The notes beneath the pieces were generated by a model. That model made no database searches, was not told the origin of the DNA, and saw only the letters and a list, made by a program, of their open reading frames with translations. Source: Phycisphaeraceae bacterium (lineage in GTDB: Bacteria > Planctomycetota > Phycisphaerae > Phycisphaerales > UBA1924). From it: a stretch of 42,315 bases of DNA. Positions within the stretch are counted from its first letter, which is position 1, and each line of letters opens with the position of its first letter. The translations under genes were made by a program, and so were the position numbers. Of the stretch, positions 1 to 8,414 are shown in pieces. The DNA lies in assembly GCA_009827215.1 (NCBI GenBank), contig WUAJ01000002.1:1-42315 (forward strand). Reading direction: 5' to 3'.

Positions 1-160
1 TGGAGCCGAGCATGGCCCAGAGCAGAACGAGGATGAGTACGGCGAGGTATCCGGAGCGCGCGTAGTTGTGCTTTGAACGGCGCGAGGCGTTTTGAACGAG
101 TCGAACTGCGATTGGGTTTGCGGGTCCTAACCGAAGGAGCCAGCGGAGAAATATGGGCAT
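1..160 (-). CDS. N-terminus of a membrane protein (5' part only)
   Basis: An open minus-strand frame starts at the ATG at 160 and runs off the left edge, giving 53 codons. The peptide begins MPIFLRWLLRLGPANPIA and then has a basic stretch with paired Arg residues (SRRSKHNYAR) followed by a hydrophobic run (GYLAVLILVLLWAMLG) that looks like a first membrane helix. This layout, a short basic cytoplasmic lead followed by a helix, resembles planctomycete ABC-type permease subunits, but that is a weak impression. Most of the gene lies outside the window. There is no strong ribosome binding site, so the exact start is uncertain. It is divergent from the PEP-CTERM-like gene at 435. Confidence 0.55.
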   Translation of the reverse strand, partial: MPIFLRWLLRLGPANPIAVRLVQNASRRSKHNYARSGYLAVLILVLLWAMLGS

Positions 161-267
161 GTATGGAGTGTATCGCTTGTTATGAGCAGCGTTGCGGGTT
201 TTTCTCGGGCGTAGAGCTTGTTCGTACAGTCATGACCCACTGTTGTTTGGATTCATAATTATTTGTG

Positions 268-296
268 TTGCAATCGTTTATGTGTTTCTGTTAGAC
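268..296 (+). promoter_or_regulatory. Possible sigma-70 type promoter
   Basis: TTGCAA at 268-273 and TTAGAC at 291-296 are separated by 17 bases. This would start a leader of roughly 130 bases ahead of the gene at 435. The match to consensus is partial. Confidence 0.3.
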
Positions 297-358
297 TGAG
301 ACCGCGAGGCCGGGACGCTGGTCTCTGAGAGAAAAGAGAGGACCAATAGACAATCTGT

Positions 359-380
359 ATTCCAACTGTGTTGTTGGAAT
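359..380 (+). promoter_or_regulatory. Hairpin in the leader of the PEP-CTERM-like gene
   Basis: ATTCCAAC (359-366) and GTTGGAAT (373-380) form a perfect 8-bp stem with a 6-base loop. An earlier stem, GAGACC (298-303) with GGTCTC (320-325), lies upstream. No T-run follows, so this is not a standard terminator. It may stabilise the message or regulate it. Confidence 0.5.
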
Positions 381-434
381 CTTGCATCTTTGTGTTTCTC
401 TCGTGGGCAAAAACCTTAGAGAAAGGGGTTTCAC

Positions 435-938
435 ATGAAGAAGGCAATCACAATTCTTGCTGCATTGGGCGCCGCATCGACTGCGAACGCTGGGCTGACA
501 CTTGACGATCTTTCGATCGGCACCTTGATGGGTGGCGACAGCGTCATGGGCGACACAGCGCTCTCGACTGATGACATGAACGCGGACACCATCGGTACCG
601 GCGGCTCATGGAGCGGTGGCGATGATGTCTACACACTCGTCTGGGGCGGCGGTGACCTTACCCTCGACCTGCTGTTCACTGATGATCTTGGGGATCTTGA
701 TCTGTTCCTCTTTGACAACAACAACCCTGCGGGCGAGCTCGCTCAGGGAATCTCTGTTGATGACAATGAAACAGTCGAGGTTTTAGGACTCGCTGCAGGC
801 ACTTACTGGGTGAGTGTTGACGGCTGGTTGGGTGCTTCCAACAGCTACACACTGAATGTTTCGCAGGACATTCCTGCACCAGCTGGCTTGGCCGTGATCG
901 GTCTTGGTGGTTTGGTCGCTGGACGCCGTCGTCGCTGA
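435..938 (+). CDS. PEP-CTERM-like exported protein with a PPC-like domain
   Basis: This is a 167-residue secreted or surface-anchored protein. It starts with a signal peptide (MKKAITILAALGAASTANAG). The middle part (about residues 60-145) alternates acidic turns and beta strands, with LDLFLFD and GTYWVSVDGW patterns typical of bacterial pre-peptidase C-terminal (PPC) domains. The C-terminus is a short PAPAGLAV segment, a small hydrophobic stretch and a terminal RRRR, the arrangement of a PEP-CTERM sorting signal. Such tails are processed by exosortase and direct attachment to the cell surface in known systems; no exosortase gene is in this window. The ATG has a strong AAAGGGG ribosome binding site and a terminator follows, so it is probably monocistronic. 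The ligand or partner is unknown. Confidence 0.85.
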   Translation: MKKAITILAALGAASTANAGLTLDDLSIGTLMGGDSVMGDTALSTDDMNADTIGTGGSWSGGDDVYTLVWGGGDLTLDLLFTDDLGDLDLFLFDNNNPAGELAQGISVDDNETVEVLGLAAGTYWVSVDGWLGASNSYTLNVSQDIPAPAGLAVIGLGGLVAGRRRR

Positions 939-985
939 TTTAACTCTCCAAGTTTTTCATCTGACGACAGACTGCTGAGCAGGTT

Positions 986-1017
986 CCGCCGCACACTTTC
1001 GGGTGTGCGGCGGTTTT
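986..1017 (+). terminator. Rho-independent terminator
   Basis: CCGCCGCACAC (986-996) pairs perfectly with GTGTGCGGCGG (1003-1013) around a 6-base loop, followed by TTTT. It ends the PEP-CTERM-like gene. Confidence 0.9.
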
Positions 1018-1119
1018 ATTTATGTGTACTGGGTATCCGTGGTGGTGTTGCACATCCCGGTGCTGTGAATATGCTTTGGGTGGTCATTCAACCTATCTTT
1101 TTAGAGGAGATAGATCAGA

Positions 1120-1830
1120 TTGACAAAGAGAACGCCCAGACTGGACCACTATTCTGAATGTGTTGCAAAGTTTTGTGCTGGGCTTGCAACAATCATTTCA
1201 CGATTGCAGCGAGATGAGCCAGCGGTACAGCTTCTTACATCTGCTCCTACAGATATTGAGACATCCAACAAGATTGAACGGGCACTTCATTCGTTGCTGG
1301 TATTCGATAAAGCCACACAAAGTGGTGCTCAGAGTAAAGCACGGTCATTTATGCCCCCACCACAGAGTGATGTGGTTGAAGGCATGATGGAAACTGTCGC
1401 TCATCTTGTTCGTGGATCATGTTGGGAATCCGAGTTTTGGTTGTATGTGCTGCCGTGCTGTCCGTGTGTAATCCCATCGAGACTAATCGAGGATTTGATT
1501 GCACGCGATGTTGAAGTTGTGATGCTTGCGCATCTCTGTTTGCGAGACAAAGATTTATGGAAGCTTTTTGAAATTGACGAGGCTGCACTTACGCTGGCAA
1601 TCCGTCGGTACATTCACACAGAATATAATAGTGATGAGTTTGAAGAGGTTGTTTCAAACTGCGTGAAACGGAGTTGGGTGACACAGACTCTTGCGTCCTA
1701 TCAAGCGAGTGGTCATGAAAAACTGATTGTGTTGGCCAACACAATATACAAATCCACGGATAGTGAACTACTGCTTGATCGCGCTGATCCGGATTTACTA
1801 CATGAGGTAATGAGACTGAGATCGCCTTGA
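1120..1830 (+). CDS. Hypothetical protein, AT-rich orphan
   Basis: This 236-residue protein was not recognised. It starts with TTG at 1120, supported by an AGAGGAGA ribosome binding site about 9 bases upstream. It has no signal peptide and no membrane segment, and looks cytoplasmic and mostly helical, with several Cys residues (including WLYVLPCCPCV) and a long acidic-helical C-terminal half. Codon use is visibly richer in A and T than in its neighbours, with many AAA, ATT and ACA codons, which may mean recent acquisition or weak expression. It stands alone between two terminators. No function is proposed. Confidence 0.7.
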   Translation: MTKRTPRLDHYSECVAKFCAGLATIISRLQRDEPAVQLLTSAPTDIETSNKIERALHSLLVFDKATQSGAQSKARSFMPPPQSDVVEGMMETVAHLVRGSCWESEFWLYVLPCCPCVIPSRLIEDLIARDVEVVMLAHLCLRDKDLWKLFEIDEAALTLAIRRYIHTEYNSDEFEEVVSNCVKRSWVTQTLASYQASGHEKLIVLANTIYKSTDSELLLDRADPDLLHEVMRLRSP

Positions 1831-1853
1831 ATTTGGTAACCCAGATACAAAAG

Positions 1854-1879
1854 CCGCCCGCGGGTGTGCGGGCGGTTTT
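1854..1879. terminator. Bidirectional terminator between the 1120 gene and clpC
   Basis: CCGCCCGC (1854-1861) pairs with GCGGGCGG (1868-1875), with AAAAG before and TTTTG after. It can therefore act on the + strand gene and on clpC arriving from the minus strand. Confidence 0.85.
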
Positions 1880-1902
1880 GAGGGTGTGATTGTCAGAATC
1901 GA

Positions 1903-4485
1903 TCAGGTGGATTGGGTTCCAGCGGACTCCGGCGGGGTGGACTCTGATGCGGCTTGCGCATCGATGTCTTCCTGACGCGAGTCTGGTTCCGCGGCGTTCT
2001 CCGGCTCGACCCACGAGGTGTTGAACTTGAGGGTCTCGTCGGTGCCGATACGGGTCGCGTCGAGGACATTCTTCTCGTGGAGGTCTCCGGAGAGGAGCAG
2101 TTCGGAGAGTGGGTCCTCGATGTAGGTCCCGATCGCTCTGCGGAGCGGGCGGGCGCCAAAGTCGGGGTTGTATCCCTTCTCGATGAGGAAGTCCTTAGCG
2201 GACTGATCGAGGTTGAGGGTGAAGCCTTGCATCTGGAGGCGCTCGGCGACCTTCGAGACTTCGAACTCGACGATGTGGATGAGGTCTTCCTTGGTGAGTG
2301 GTTTGAAGACCACGACATCATCGAGGCGGTTGATGAACTCGGGGCGGAAGAACCGCTCGATTTCTTTCATCAGCACGGACTTCATGGACTCGAACTTGTT
2401 TTCGGGTGCGTGCTTGCCGAACCCGAATCCGCCGCCGCCCTTGATGAGGTCGGCGCCGATGTTGGAGGTCATGATGATGATGGTGTTGCGGAAGTCCACA
2501 TGGCGTCCGAAGGAGTCTGTTAGTCGGCCTTCTTCCATGATCTGGAGAAGCATGTTGAAGACGTCTGGGTGCGCCTTCTCGACTTCGTCGAGGAGGACGA
2601 CGGAGTACGGGCGTCGGCGGATGGCTTCGGTGAGCTGGCCGCCTTCTTCGTAACCGACGTAGCCTGGAGGGGCGCCGACGAGGCGCGAGACGGTGTGCTT
2701 CTCCATGTACTCGGACATGTCGAGGTGGATGAGTGAATCCGGATTCCCGAACATGAACTCGGCGAGCGACTTGGAGAGCAGGGTCTTACCGACACCTGAT
2801 GGGCCGACGAAGATGAAGGAGCCCATTGGGCGCTTCGGATCTTTGAGGCCTGCTCTTGCGCGGCGGATTGCTTTGGAGATCGCTTTGATCGCGTCGTCCT
2901 GGGAGATGACGGACTTGTGGAGCTCTTCTTCGAGGCGGAGGAGGCGCTTGGCTTCTTCTTTCTCGAGTTTCTGGAGCGGGACGCCGGTCATCTTGGAGAC
3001 GACTTCTGCGATGATCGCTTCGTCCACGAGTCCGGCGGACTCTTGCTGCTTGGCGCGCCATTCCGCTTGGATGTCGTCCTTCTTCTTGCGGAGTTGCTCT
3101 GCTTGATCGCGGAGTTCTGCGGCGGCTTCGTAATCAGCGTTCTTGACCGCGTCGTCCTTGGCGACTGAGAGCTTCTCGATGTCTGCTTCGATGTCCGCGA
3201 GGTTTGGCGGCTTGTTCATCGACTTGATGCGGACGCGAGCGCCGGCTTCGTCGAGCACATCGATGGACTTGTCTGGTTGGACGCGTCCAGAGATGTAACG
3301 ACCAGAGAGCTCAACGGCGGCACGGATCGCGCCGTCGGTGATCTTGACGCGGTGGTGCTCTTCGTACTTGTCGCGGACGCCTTTGAGGATCTCGACGGCT
3401 TGGTCGTCGCTTGGAGGGTCCACAGGGATGGACTGGAATCGGCGATCGAGCGCAGCGTCCTTCTCGATGTACTTGCGGTACTCGTCGAAGGTGGTTGCGC
3501 CGACGCACTGGATCTCTCCACGCGCCATCGCTGGCTTGAGGACGTTTGATGCGTCGATGGCGCCTTCGGCACCGCCGGCGCCGACGAGGGTGTGGAGCTC
3601 GTCGATGAAGAGGATGATGTTGCCTGCTCGGCGGACCTCGTTCATGACGGCTTTGATGCGTTCTTCGAACTGACCGCGGTACTTGGTTCCCGCGACCATC
3701 ATCGCGAGGTCGAGGACGACGACGCGCTTGTCGTGGAGGATGTCTGGGACTTCCTGCGAGACGATGCGTTGTGCGAGGCCTTCGACGATCGCGGTTTTAC
3801 CGACGCCTGCTTCACCTAGGAGGACTGGGTTGTTTTTGGTGCGGCGGCAGAGGATCTGGGTGAGTCGTTCGATCTCGTGGGCGCGGCCGATGACTGGATC
3901 GAGCTGTCCGGTCTGCGCGAGCTCGATGAGATCGCGTCCGAAGGAATCGAGCGCTGGGGTTTTGGATTTGCCTTTGCCCTTTGCGGATGGTCCGGATGGG
4001 GCGTCGGGATCGGAGGAGCTGCTGATCGGTTCGGAGCTTGATTCAGCGCCGGCGCCGAGGAGGTTGAGGACCTCTTCGCGGACTTCTTCGAGTTTGAGCG
4101 ACAGATTCATGAGGACCTGCGCGGCGACGCCGTCGTGCTCGCGGAGGAGTCCGAGGAGGAGGTGCTCGGTCCCGACATAGTTGTGGTTGAGGTTTCGTGC
4201 TTCTTCGATCGCGTACTCGATGACCTTTTTGGCACGAGGTGTTTGCGGGAGTTTGCCCATGGTGACCATTTCTGGTCCGGCGCGGACGAGTCGCTCGACT
4301 TCGAGGCGGACCTTACGGAGGTCTACTTCGAGGTTTTTGAGGACATTGGCGCCGACGCCGCTGCCTTCTTTGACGAGTCCGAGGAGGACGTGTTCGGTCC
4401 CGATGTACTCGTGGTTGAAGCGTTGTGCTTCTTGGTTGGCGAGTGCCATGACTTTGCGGGCACGATCTGTGAATCGTTCAAACAT
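1903..4485 (-). CDS. clpC: ATP-dependent Clp protease ATP-binding subunit ClpC
   Basis: This is an 860-residue AAA+ unfoldase that feeds substrates to ClpP or acts as a chaperone in the cytoplasm. Two Clp-N repeats occupy residues 1-145, each with a GTEH(V/L)LLGL core. The first AAA module has Walker A GEAGVGKT (224-231) and Walker B ILFIDE (291-296). A UVR-type coiled-coil linker lies at about 444-480. The second module has GPSGVGKT (561-568), the GYVGYEEGG pore region (609-617) and VVLLDE (629-634). The UVR linker identifies ClpC rather than ClpA or ClpB. Between the N domain and AAA1 is a Ser/Pro/Gly/Lys-rich linker (about 148-176). The start is the ATG at 4485 (MFERFTDRA), preceded by GGGAG; an in-frame upstream ATG at 4578 would add 31 residues unlike the family. 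No CIRCE or CtsR-like operator was seen. It has no partner gene here. Confidence 0.97.
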   Translation of the reverse strand: MFERFTDRARKVMALANQEAQRFNHEYIGTEHVLLGLVKEGSGVGANVLKNLEVDLRKVRLEVERLVRAGPEMVTMGKLPQTPRAKKVIEYAIEEARNLNHNYVGTEHLLLGLLREHDGVAAQVLMNLSLKLEEVREEVLNLLGAGAESSSEPISSSSDPDAPSGPSAKGKGKSKTPALDSFGRDLIELAQTGQLDPVIGRAHEIERLTQILCRRTKNNPVLLGEAGVGKTAIVEGLAQRIVSQEVPDILHDKRVVVLDLAMMVAGTKYRGQFEERIKAVMNEVRRAGNIILFIDELHTLVGAGGAEGAIDASNVLKPAMARGEIQCVGATTFDEYRKYIEKDAALDRRFQSIPVDPPSDDQAVEILKGVRDKYEEHHRVKITDGAIRAAVELSGRYISGRVQPDKSIDVLDEAGARVRIKSMNKPPNLADIEADIEKLSVAKDDAVKNADYEAAAELRDQAEQLRKKKDDIQAEWRAKQQESAGLVDEAIIAEVVSKMTGVPLQKLEKEEAKRLLRLEEELHKSVISQDDAIKAISKAIRRARAGLKDPKRPMGSFIFVGPSGVGKTLLSKSLAEFMFGNPDSLIHLDMSEYMEKHTVSRLVGAPPGYVGYEEGGQLTEAIRRRPYSVVLLDEVEKAHPDVFNMLLQIMEEGRLTDSFGRHVDFRNTIIIMTSNIGADLIKGGGGFGFGKHAPENKFESMKSVLMKEIERFFRPEFINRLDDVVVFKPLTKEDLIHIVEFEVSKVAERLQMQGFTLNLDQSAKDFLIEKGYNPDFGARPLRRAIGTYIEDPLSELLLSGDLHEKNVLDATRIGTDETLKFNTSWVEPENAAEPDSRQEDIDAQAASESTPPESAGTQST

Positions 4486-4903
4486 GCCTAATTCTCCCGC
4501 CCCCGGTGTGTTGCCGGGTGCTTGTTGGCGATTGTGGTCGCCTGGTTTCCTGTGTCCCTGCTGTTCAAGTGAACGCATTGACCTATGGGACTATTCACTC
4601 ATCGATGGGGTGCGGATGCACAAGAGTGTCCATGCGCTGCGAGAACGGTCCTCTTTCGTATGTATCGGTTGCATGAGGCGTGCCAGTTGGGCGGGACCTG
4701 AAAATCGAGTGCAGATCGTGGTTTTGGGCGTAAAGGTATGAATTTGCATCGGTTTATGGGGGAGATTGACTGTTTTTTGGATCCGATGCTTTGTGAATTA
4801 TGGTGCTGAATCGGCGCGGTGGTGCCAAGTTGGCATGTTGAGCGCGGCTGTCAGAGGGGTGTCGATGTGTTTGATATCGGGAACAGAATTGTGCGCGTGT
4901 GGG
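4486..4903. other. Divergent intergenic region between clpC and lpd
   Basis: About 500 bases separate the clpC and lpd start codons. I see no convincing gene, tRNA or strong hairpin. It must hold the promoters of both genes. Confidence 0.5.
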
Positions 4904-4931
4904 TTGGGGATGGTGTAGGCGTACCTATAGT
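4904..4931 (+). promoter_or_regulatory. Possible lpd promoter
   Basis: TTGGGG (4904-4909) and TATAGT (4926-4931) are 16 bases apart and lie about 65 bases before the lpd start. This is a moderate match to a housekeeping promoter. Confidence 0.35.
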
Positions 4932-4995
4932 GGACATGGACGATTGAAACTGACTCTCATGCTCGATTCTGAGCGTTTTGAAGAAGGACTTTGGC

Positions 4996-6537
4996 GTGGC
5001 AAACAAGCACTTTGATGTTGTGGTGATCGGTGGCGGGCCTGGTGGATATGTGGGTGCGATTCGGGCGGCGCAGCTCGGGTACAAAACAGCGATCATCGAG
5101 CGTGCTCGCTTGGGTGGTGTGTGTCTGAACTGGGGGTGCATCCCATCGAAGGCGCTCATCGCGAACGCGGAGCTCATGGAAAAGCTCGCGGAGCAGGAAG
5201 AATGGGGCATCAGCACGGGCGAGGTCAAGTTTGACTGGAATAAGGTCATCGGACGCTCGCGAGATGTCGCGGACAAGCTCAACAAGGGTGTTGAGTTCCT
5301 GATGAAGAAGAACAAGATCGAGTTCTTCAACAAGCACGCGAAGATCGTGAAAGCCGGGCCGAAGGTCGAGATCGAGATTCGTGACTGCACGCTCAACGAG
5401 GAGTTCACGCCTTCGCCTGTCGAGGTTGGGAAGGCAGCGGAGACGATCACGGCGGACAAGGTGATTGTCGCGACCGGCGCGGTTGCTCGGGATCTGCCGT
5501 TTGCGAAGTTTGATGGGGACAAGATCTGGGGTGCTCGTGAGGCGATGCACAACAAGGAGAAGCCGGACCATTTGATCGTGGTGGGTGCGGGCGCGATCGG
5601 GATGGAGTTCGGATATGTGTACAAGAACTTCGGATCGAAGGTGACGATCATCGAGATGCTCGATCGCTTGGTCCCTGTCGAGGACGAGCAGGTCGGCAAG
5701 GAGATGACGAAGGTCTACAAGAAGCACGGCTTTGATGTGAAGGTCAAGACGGGCGTGATGGACATCGACACCAAGGGCAAGGGCGTCAAGGTCACCTGTG
5801 CTCCGATCGGCAAGGACGGCAAGCCTGACGCTTCGAAGAAGGAAGTGATCGAGGGCGACAAGGTCTTGCTCGCGATTGGGGTGGTTGGTCGCTTTGATGG
5901 GTTGTTTGATGAGTCGCTCGGTCTTGAGACGGTCAATGGTCACATCAAGACGGACTATGTGCCTTTGAGTAGTGACTCTCCGAGTGATCCCAAGGCGCTG
6001 GATTACAAGACGAACCTGCCTGGGATTTACGCGATCGGCGATGTGATCGGTCCGCCTTGGCTGGCGCACGTTGCTGGTGAAGAGGCGGTGCTGTGTGTCG
6101 AGCGGTTCGCGTTCAAAGAAGGCAAGGCGAAGCACGATCCGATCCCGATGGATTACACGGTGATCCCTGGGTGTACATACTGTCATCCGCAGGTCGGGTC
6201 GGTCGGGTACACGGAGCAGGCGCTCAAGGCGCAGGGTCTGAAGAAGGGCGAGGACTACGAGGTCGGCGTCTTCCAGAACCAAGCGCTCGGCAAGGCGATC
6301 GCGACGCGCCACACCGATGGGTTTGTCAAGATCATCCGCGGGCTCCCTCGCGGCGAGATCCTGGGTGCGCACATCATGGGTGATCAAGCGACGGAACTCA
6401 TCGCGGAACTCACACTCGGGCGTCGTCTCGAAGCGACGACGGAAGAGATCATCGCGACGGTCCACGCGCATCCGACGATGCACGAGGCGGTGCATGAAGC
6501 GGCGCTGGCGTCTGAGGGGCGTGTGATCAACTCGTAA
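4996..6537 (+). CDS. lpd: Dihydrolipoyl dehydrogenase
   Basis: This 513-residue FAD enzyme is the E3 component that reoxidises dihydrolipoamide in 2-oxoacid dehydrogenase and glycine cleavage complexes, using NAD+. Visible motifs are the FAD-binding GGGPGG (12-17), the redox-active disulfide GGVCLNWGCIPSK (Cys43 and Cys48), the NAD-binding GAGAIG (197-202), a second FAD contact near YAIGDVIG, and the C-terminal HAHPTMHEAVHE with the catalytic His/Glu pair. I chose the GTG at 4996 because AAGAAGGA lies 7 bases upstream; the in-frame TTG at 4978 would start inside that binding site. It is slightly longer than the usual 460-480 residues, with a charged insert before the NAD domain and another around KDGKPDASKK. 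It stands alone, so the E1/E2 genes must be elsewhere. Confidence 0.95.
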   Translation: MANKHFDVVVIGGGPGGYVGAIRAAQLGYKTAIIERARLGGVCLNWGCIPSKALIANAELMEKLAEQEEWGISTGEVKFDWNKVIGRSRDVADKLNKGVEFLMKKNKIEFFNKHAKIVKAGPKVEIEIRDCTLNEEFTPSPVEVGKAAETITADKVIVATGAVARDLPFAKFDGDKIWGAREAMHNKEKPDHLIVVGAGAIGMEFGYVYKNFGSKVTIIEMLDRLVPVEDEQVGKEMTKVYKKHGFDVKVKTGVMDIDTKGKGVKVTCAPIGKDGKPDASKKEVIEGDKVLLAIGVVGRFDGLFDESLGLETVNGHIKTDYVPLSSDSPSDPKALDYKTNLPGIYAIGDVIGPPWLAHVAGEEAVLCVERFAFKEGKAKHDPIPMDYTVIPGCTYCHPQVGSVGYTEQALKAQGLKKGEDYEVGVFQNQALGKAIATRHTDGFVKIIRGLPRGEILGAHIMGDQATELIAELTLGRRLEATTEEIIATVHAHPTMHEAVHEAALASEGRVINS

Positions 6538-6559
6538 GCGCACGATCGAATCGTTCTTG

Positions 6560-6590
6560 AACCCGCTCTTTGAGCGGGTTTTTTGTTTTG
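6560..6590 (+). terminator. Rho-independent terminator after lpd
   Basis: AACCCGCTC (6560-6568) pairs with GAGCGGGTT (6572-6580), followed by a long T-rich tail. Confidence 0.92.
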
Positions 6591-6752
6591 TAAGTCAGCG
6601 CGGCTCTGGTTGTGCGTCATGCAATCGAAGTGTTTCTGCACAAACCGGTGCGGGAATTTCGGCGTACATTGAAAGAACACGCGTTTCTCGCTCCGCGTTC
6701 TCGTGGATCATTCCGGCGCGCTTGGGACACGCACAGTGCATAGGAGGCATAT

Positions 6753-7370
6753 ATGTCGAAGGTTATCAATATCGCTAAGTTCACATTCGCCTTTGTGGTG
6801 ATCGCGGGCGGGTTCTCGATCATCATTGGTTCGCTCATGGGTGGTGGCGCTTCGCGGAGCTACGACAAGATCCGCGGGATTAACTCTGATCCGCGATCCA
6901 TTCTTGTTCAGGCGGTGCTGATCGAATCGGACGCGGGGGTTGGCGGGGATCTTGAGATGCCCTCGGCTGGGTCGCGGCTTTCGGATTCGGGGTTTCAGGA
7001 GTTGTTGTCTGATGCGGACGAGCTGCGTGAGTCGGGCGCGGCTCGGGTGCGTACGCCTGCGATTCTTGTGCAACACGGCGAGTCGGGAGGGATCACGGTC
7101 AGGATCGGGGATCGTGTGTTTGACACGGATGTGTCTCCGAGCGTGATTGATACCAAGCATGGGCCGGTGCTGCGCGTGGCGCTGCAGATTCATCGCACGG
7201 ATACAGATTCTTCGGCGGCGCCGAGCGAGCTTTCATTTACGACCGCGTTCACCTCGGCGCCGGGCGGCGCAGTAGTGCTGGATCTTGCCGGGCTTGGGGT
7301 GGAGGAGTCCCGGGCGGTGCTCGCGCTGCGTACCTCGCTGAGTGATCCGACGCCGACGCAGAACAACTGA
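6753..7370 (+). CDS. Secretin-like exported or anchored protein
   Basis: This 205-residue protein has an N-terminal membrane segment (about 8-28, FTFAFVVIAGGFSIIIGSLM). The rest resembles the core strands of type II/III secretion secretins: SILVQAVLIES recalls the V-x-V-E-A-x-I-x-E strand, VRTPAILVQHGESGGITVRIG recalls the P-x-(V/I)-L-T-x-(D/N)-G-x-x-A-x-I-x-V-G segment, and the end (about 170-190) recalls the D-G-G-T-V-V-L-G-G-L strand. It is far too short to form a full secretin channel and lacks N0/N1 domains. It could be a truncated relative reused as a periplasmic or membrane-bound factor. The ATG has an AGGAGG site 5 bases upstream. It is flanked by terminators and so stands alone. The family call is by eye. 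Confidence 0.65.
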   Translation: MSKVINIAKFTFAFVVIAGGFSIIIGSLMGGGASRSYDKIRGINSDPRSILVQAVLIESDAGVGGDLEMPSAGSRLSDSGFQELLSDADELRESGAARVRTPAILVQHGESGGITVRIGDRVFDTDVSPSVIDTKHGPVLRVALQIHRTDTDSSAAPSELSFTTAFTSAPGGAVVLDLAGLGVEESRAVLALRTSLSDPTPTQNN

Positions 7371-7401
7371 GAATGATTGGGATTTGTTGATTGTTTGATA
7401 A

Positions 7402-7426
7402 GCCCGCTTCCTGAGCGGGTTTTTTC
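7402..7426 (+). terminator. Rho-independent terminator
   Basis: CCCGCT (7403-7408) pairs with AGCGGG (7414-7419) and is followed by TTTTTT. It is nearly identical to the hairpins after lpd and after the gene at 8415. Confidence 0.88.
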
Positions 7427-7496
7427 TTGTGATTGGGGAAAGTACCTATTAGGATAGCGTGGTCTGATAACTTTGAATGAAAGGACGCTCGTGGTG

Positions 7497-8357
7497 ATGA
7501 ATAGAGAAAATAGAGGGACGCTATTGGCGCTTGGGGCACTTGCATTTGGTTCGTTTCACGGCTCGGCGCTTGGCGCTGAGATTCTTCCTGAATCGCGGGA
7601 CTCGATGCTGATGGTTACGTTTGCGAATCTTGGATACACAGCGGGGTACGAGGGCGACGGTGCGGACCCGATCTTGCTCAGCAGTGATGCGCTGGATTCG
7701 GAAGACGACTTCCTTGTGTTCGATGACATGTTCTATGGGCCGGATGGGTTTGATCGGATCAACACGGGGAGTTTCACGGCTGAGCAGGATGTGACCTTTG
7801 AGCCGGGGTTGATGGGGTTCGACTTCTCGGCGTTTGCGACGGTTTCGGGGGATGCGAATCCGCTGATCACGATCGACAACGACATGTTCGTCTACTTCGC
7901 GGTCAGCGAGGACACGAGCGCGACGCTGACGGTTGAGTACGACGGCGATACCAATGTTGGTGATGACGCGGTGGGGTGTCGATTGCGTGAGGTTGGGCCT
8001 GGGAGTGATCCGGTTGTTCTGGACACGCTGTTTAATCTCGGCGCGTTCCCCGATGGGCCGGGCATGATTGAGATGGAAGTGGACTTGATCGCGGGCAAGC
8101 GGTACCGCTTCTATGTCGACAGTCACGCGCGGAGCTTGGTCACGGTTGGCGCAAACGAGAGCTCGATCAATGTGACGCTGGCGCTGCCTTGTCCGGCGGA
8201 CTTTACTGGAGAGGGCGACCTGAACTTTCTTGATGTCAGCGCGTTTCTTGAAGCGTACGGCAATATGGATCCGAGCGCGGACTTTGAGGAGGACGGAAAC
8301 TTCAATTTCCTCGATGTGAGCGCGTTCCTCGCGGCGTACGCGGATGGATGCCCATAA
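7497..8357 (+). CDS. Exported protein with dockerin-like C-terminal repeats
   Basis: This is a 286-residue secreted protein. It has a signal peptide (about residues 1-27, hydrophobic core LLALGALAFGSF). The middle is beta-rich and acidic, with a region (about 40-205) resembling putative surface or pre-peptidase-type domains (VYFAVSEDTSATLTVEYDGD, RYRFYVDSH). The last 55 residues form two EF-hand-like repeats, DFTGEGDLNFLD and DFEEDGNFNFLD, each followed by VSAFL-x-AY, bracketed by an initial Cys-Pro and a terminal Gly-Cys-Pro. Dockerin repeats use the D-x-(N/D)-x-D-G-x-x-N-x-x-D loop to bind calcium. AAAGGA lies 11 bases before the ATG at 7497; in-frame GTG codons at 7491 and 7494 and a TTG at 7473 are alternatives. 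It is the first member of the dockerin-like cassette. Confidence 0.8.
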   Translation: MNRENRGTLLALGALAFGSFHGSALGAEILPESRDSMLMVTFANLGYTAGYEGDGADPILLSSDALDSEDDFLVFDDMFYGPDGFDRINTGSFTAEQDVTFEPGLMGFDFSAFATVSGDANPLITIDNDMFVYFAVSEDTSATLTVEYDGDTNVGDDAVGCRLREVGPGSDPVVLDTLFNLGAFPDGPGMIEMEVDLIAGKRYRFYVDSHARSLVTVGANESSINVTLALPCPADFTGEGDLNFLDVSAFLEAYGNMDPSADFEEDGNFNFLDVSAFLAAYADGCP

Positions 8358-8414
8358 CTGATCGGCAGTGCGCTGAGTCTGCGCGCATGAATGAATACAT
8401 GCAAGGAGATACGA

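Noticed and set aside
73..258. A 61-residue + strand frame at the left edge
   Set aside because: The minus-strand frame ending in a hydrophobic segment is a better explanation of this stretch.
4957..6543. A 528-residue minus-strand open frame across lpd
   Set aside because: It lies antisense to the clear lpd gene and has an Arg/Asp/Leu-rich composition typical of a shadow frame in a GC-rich genome.
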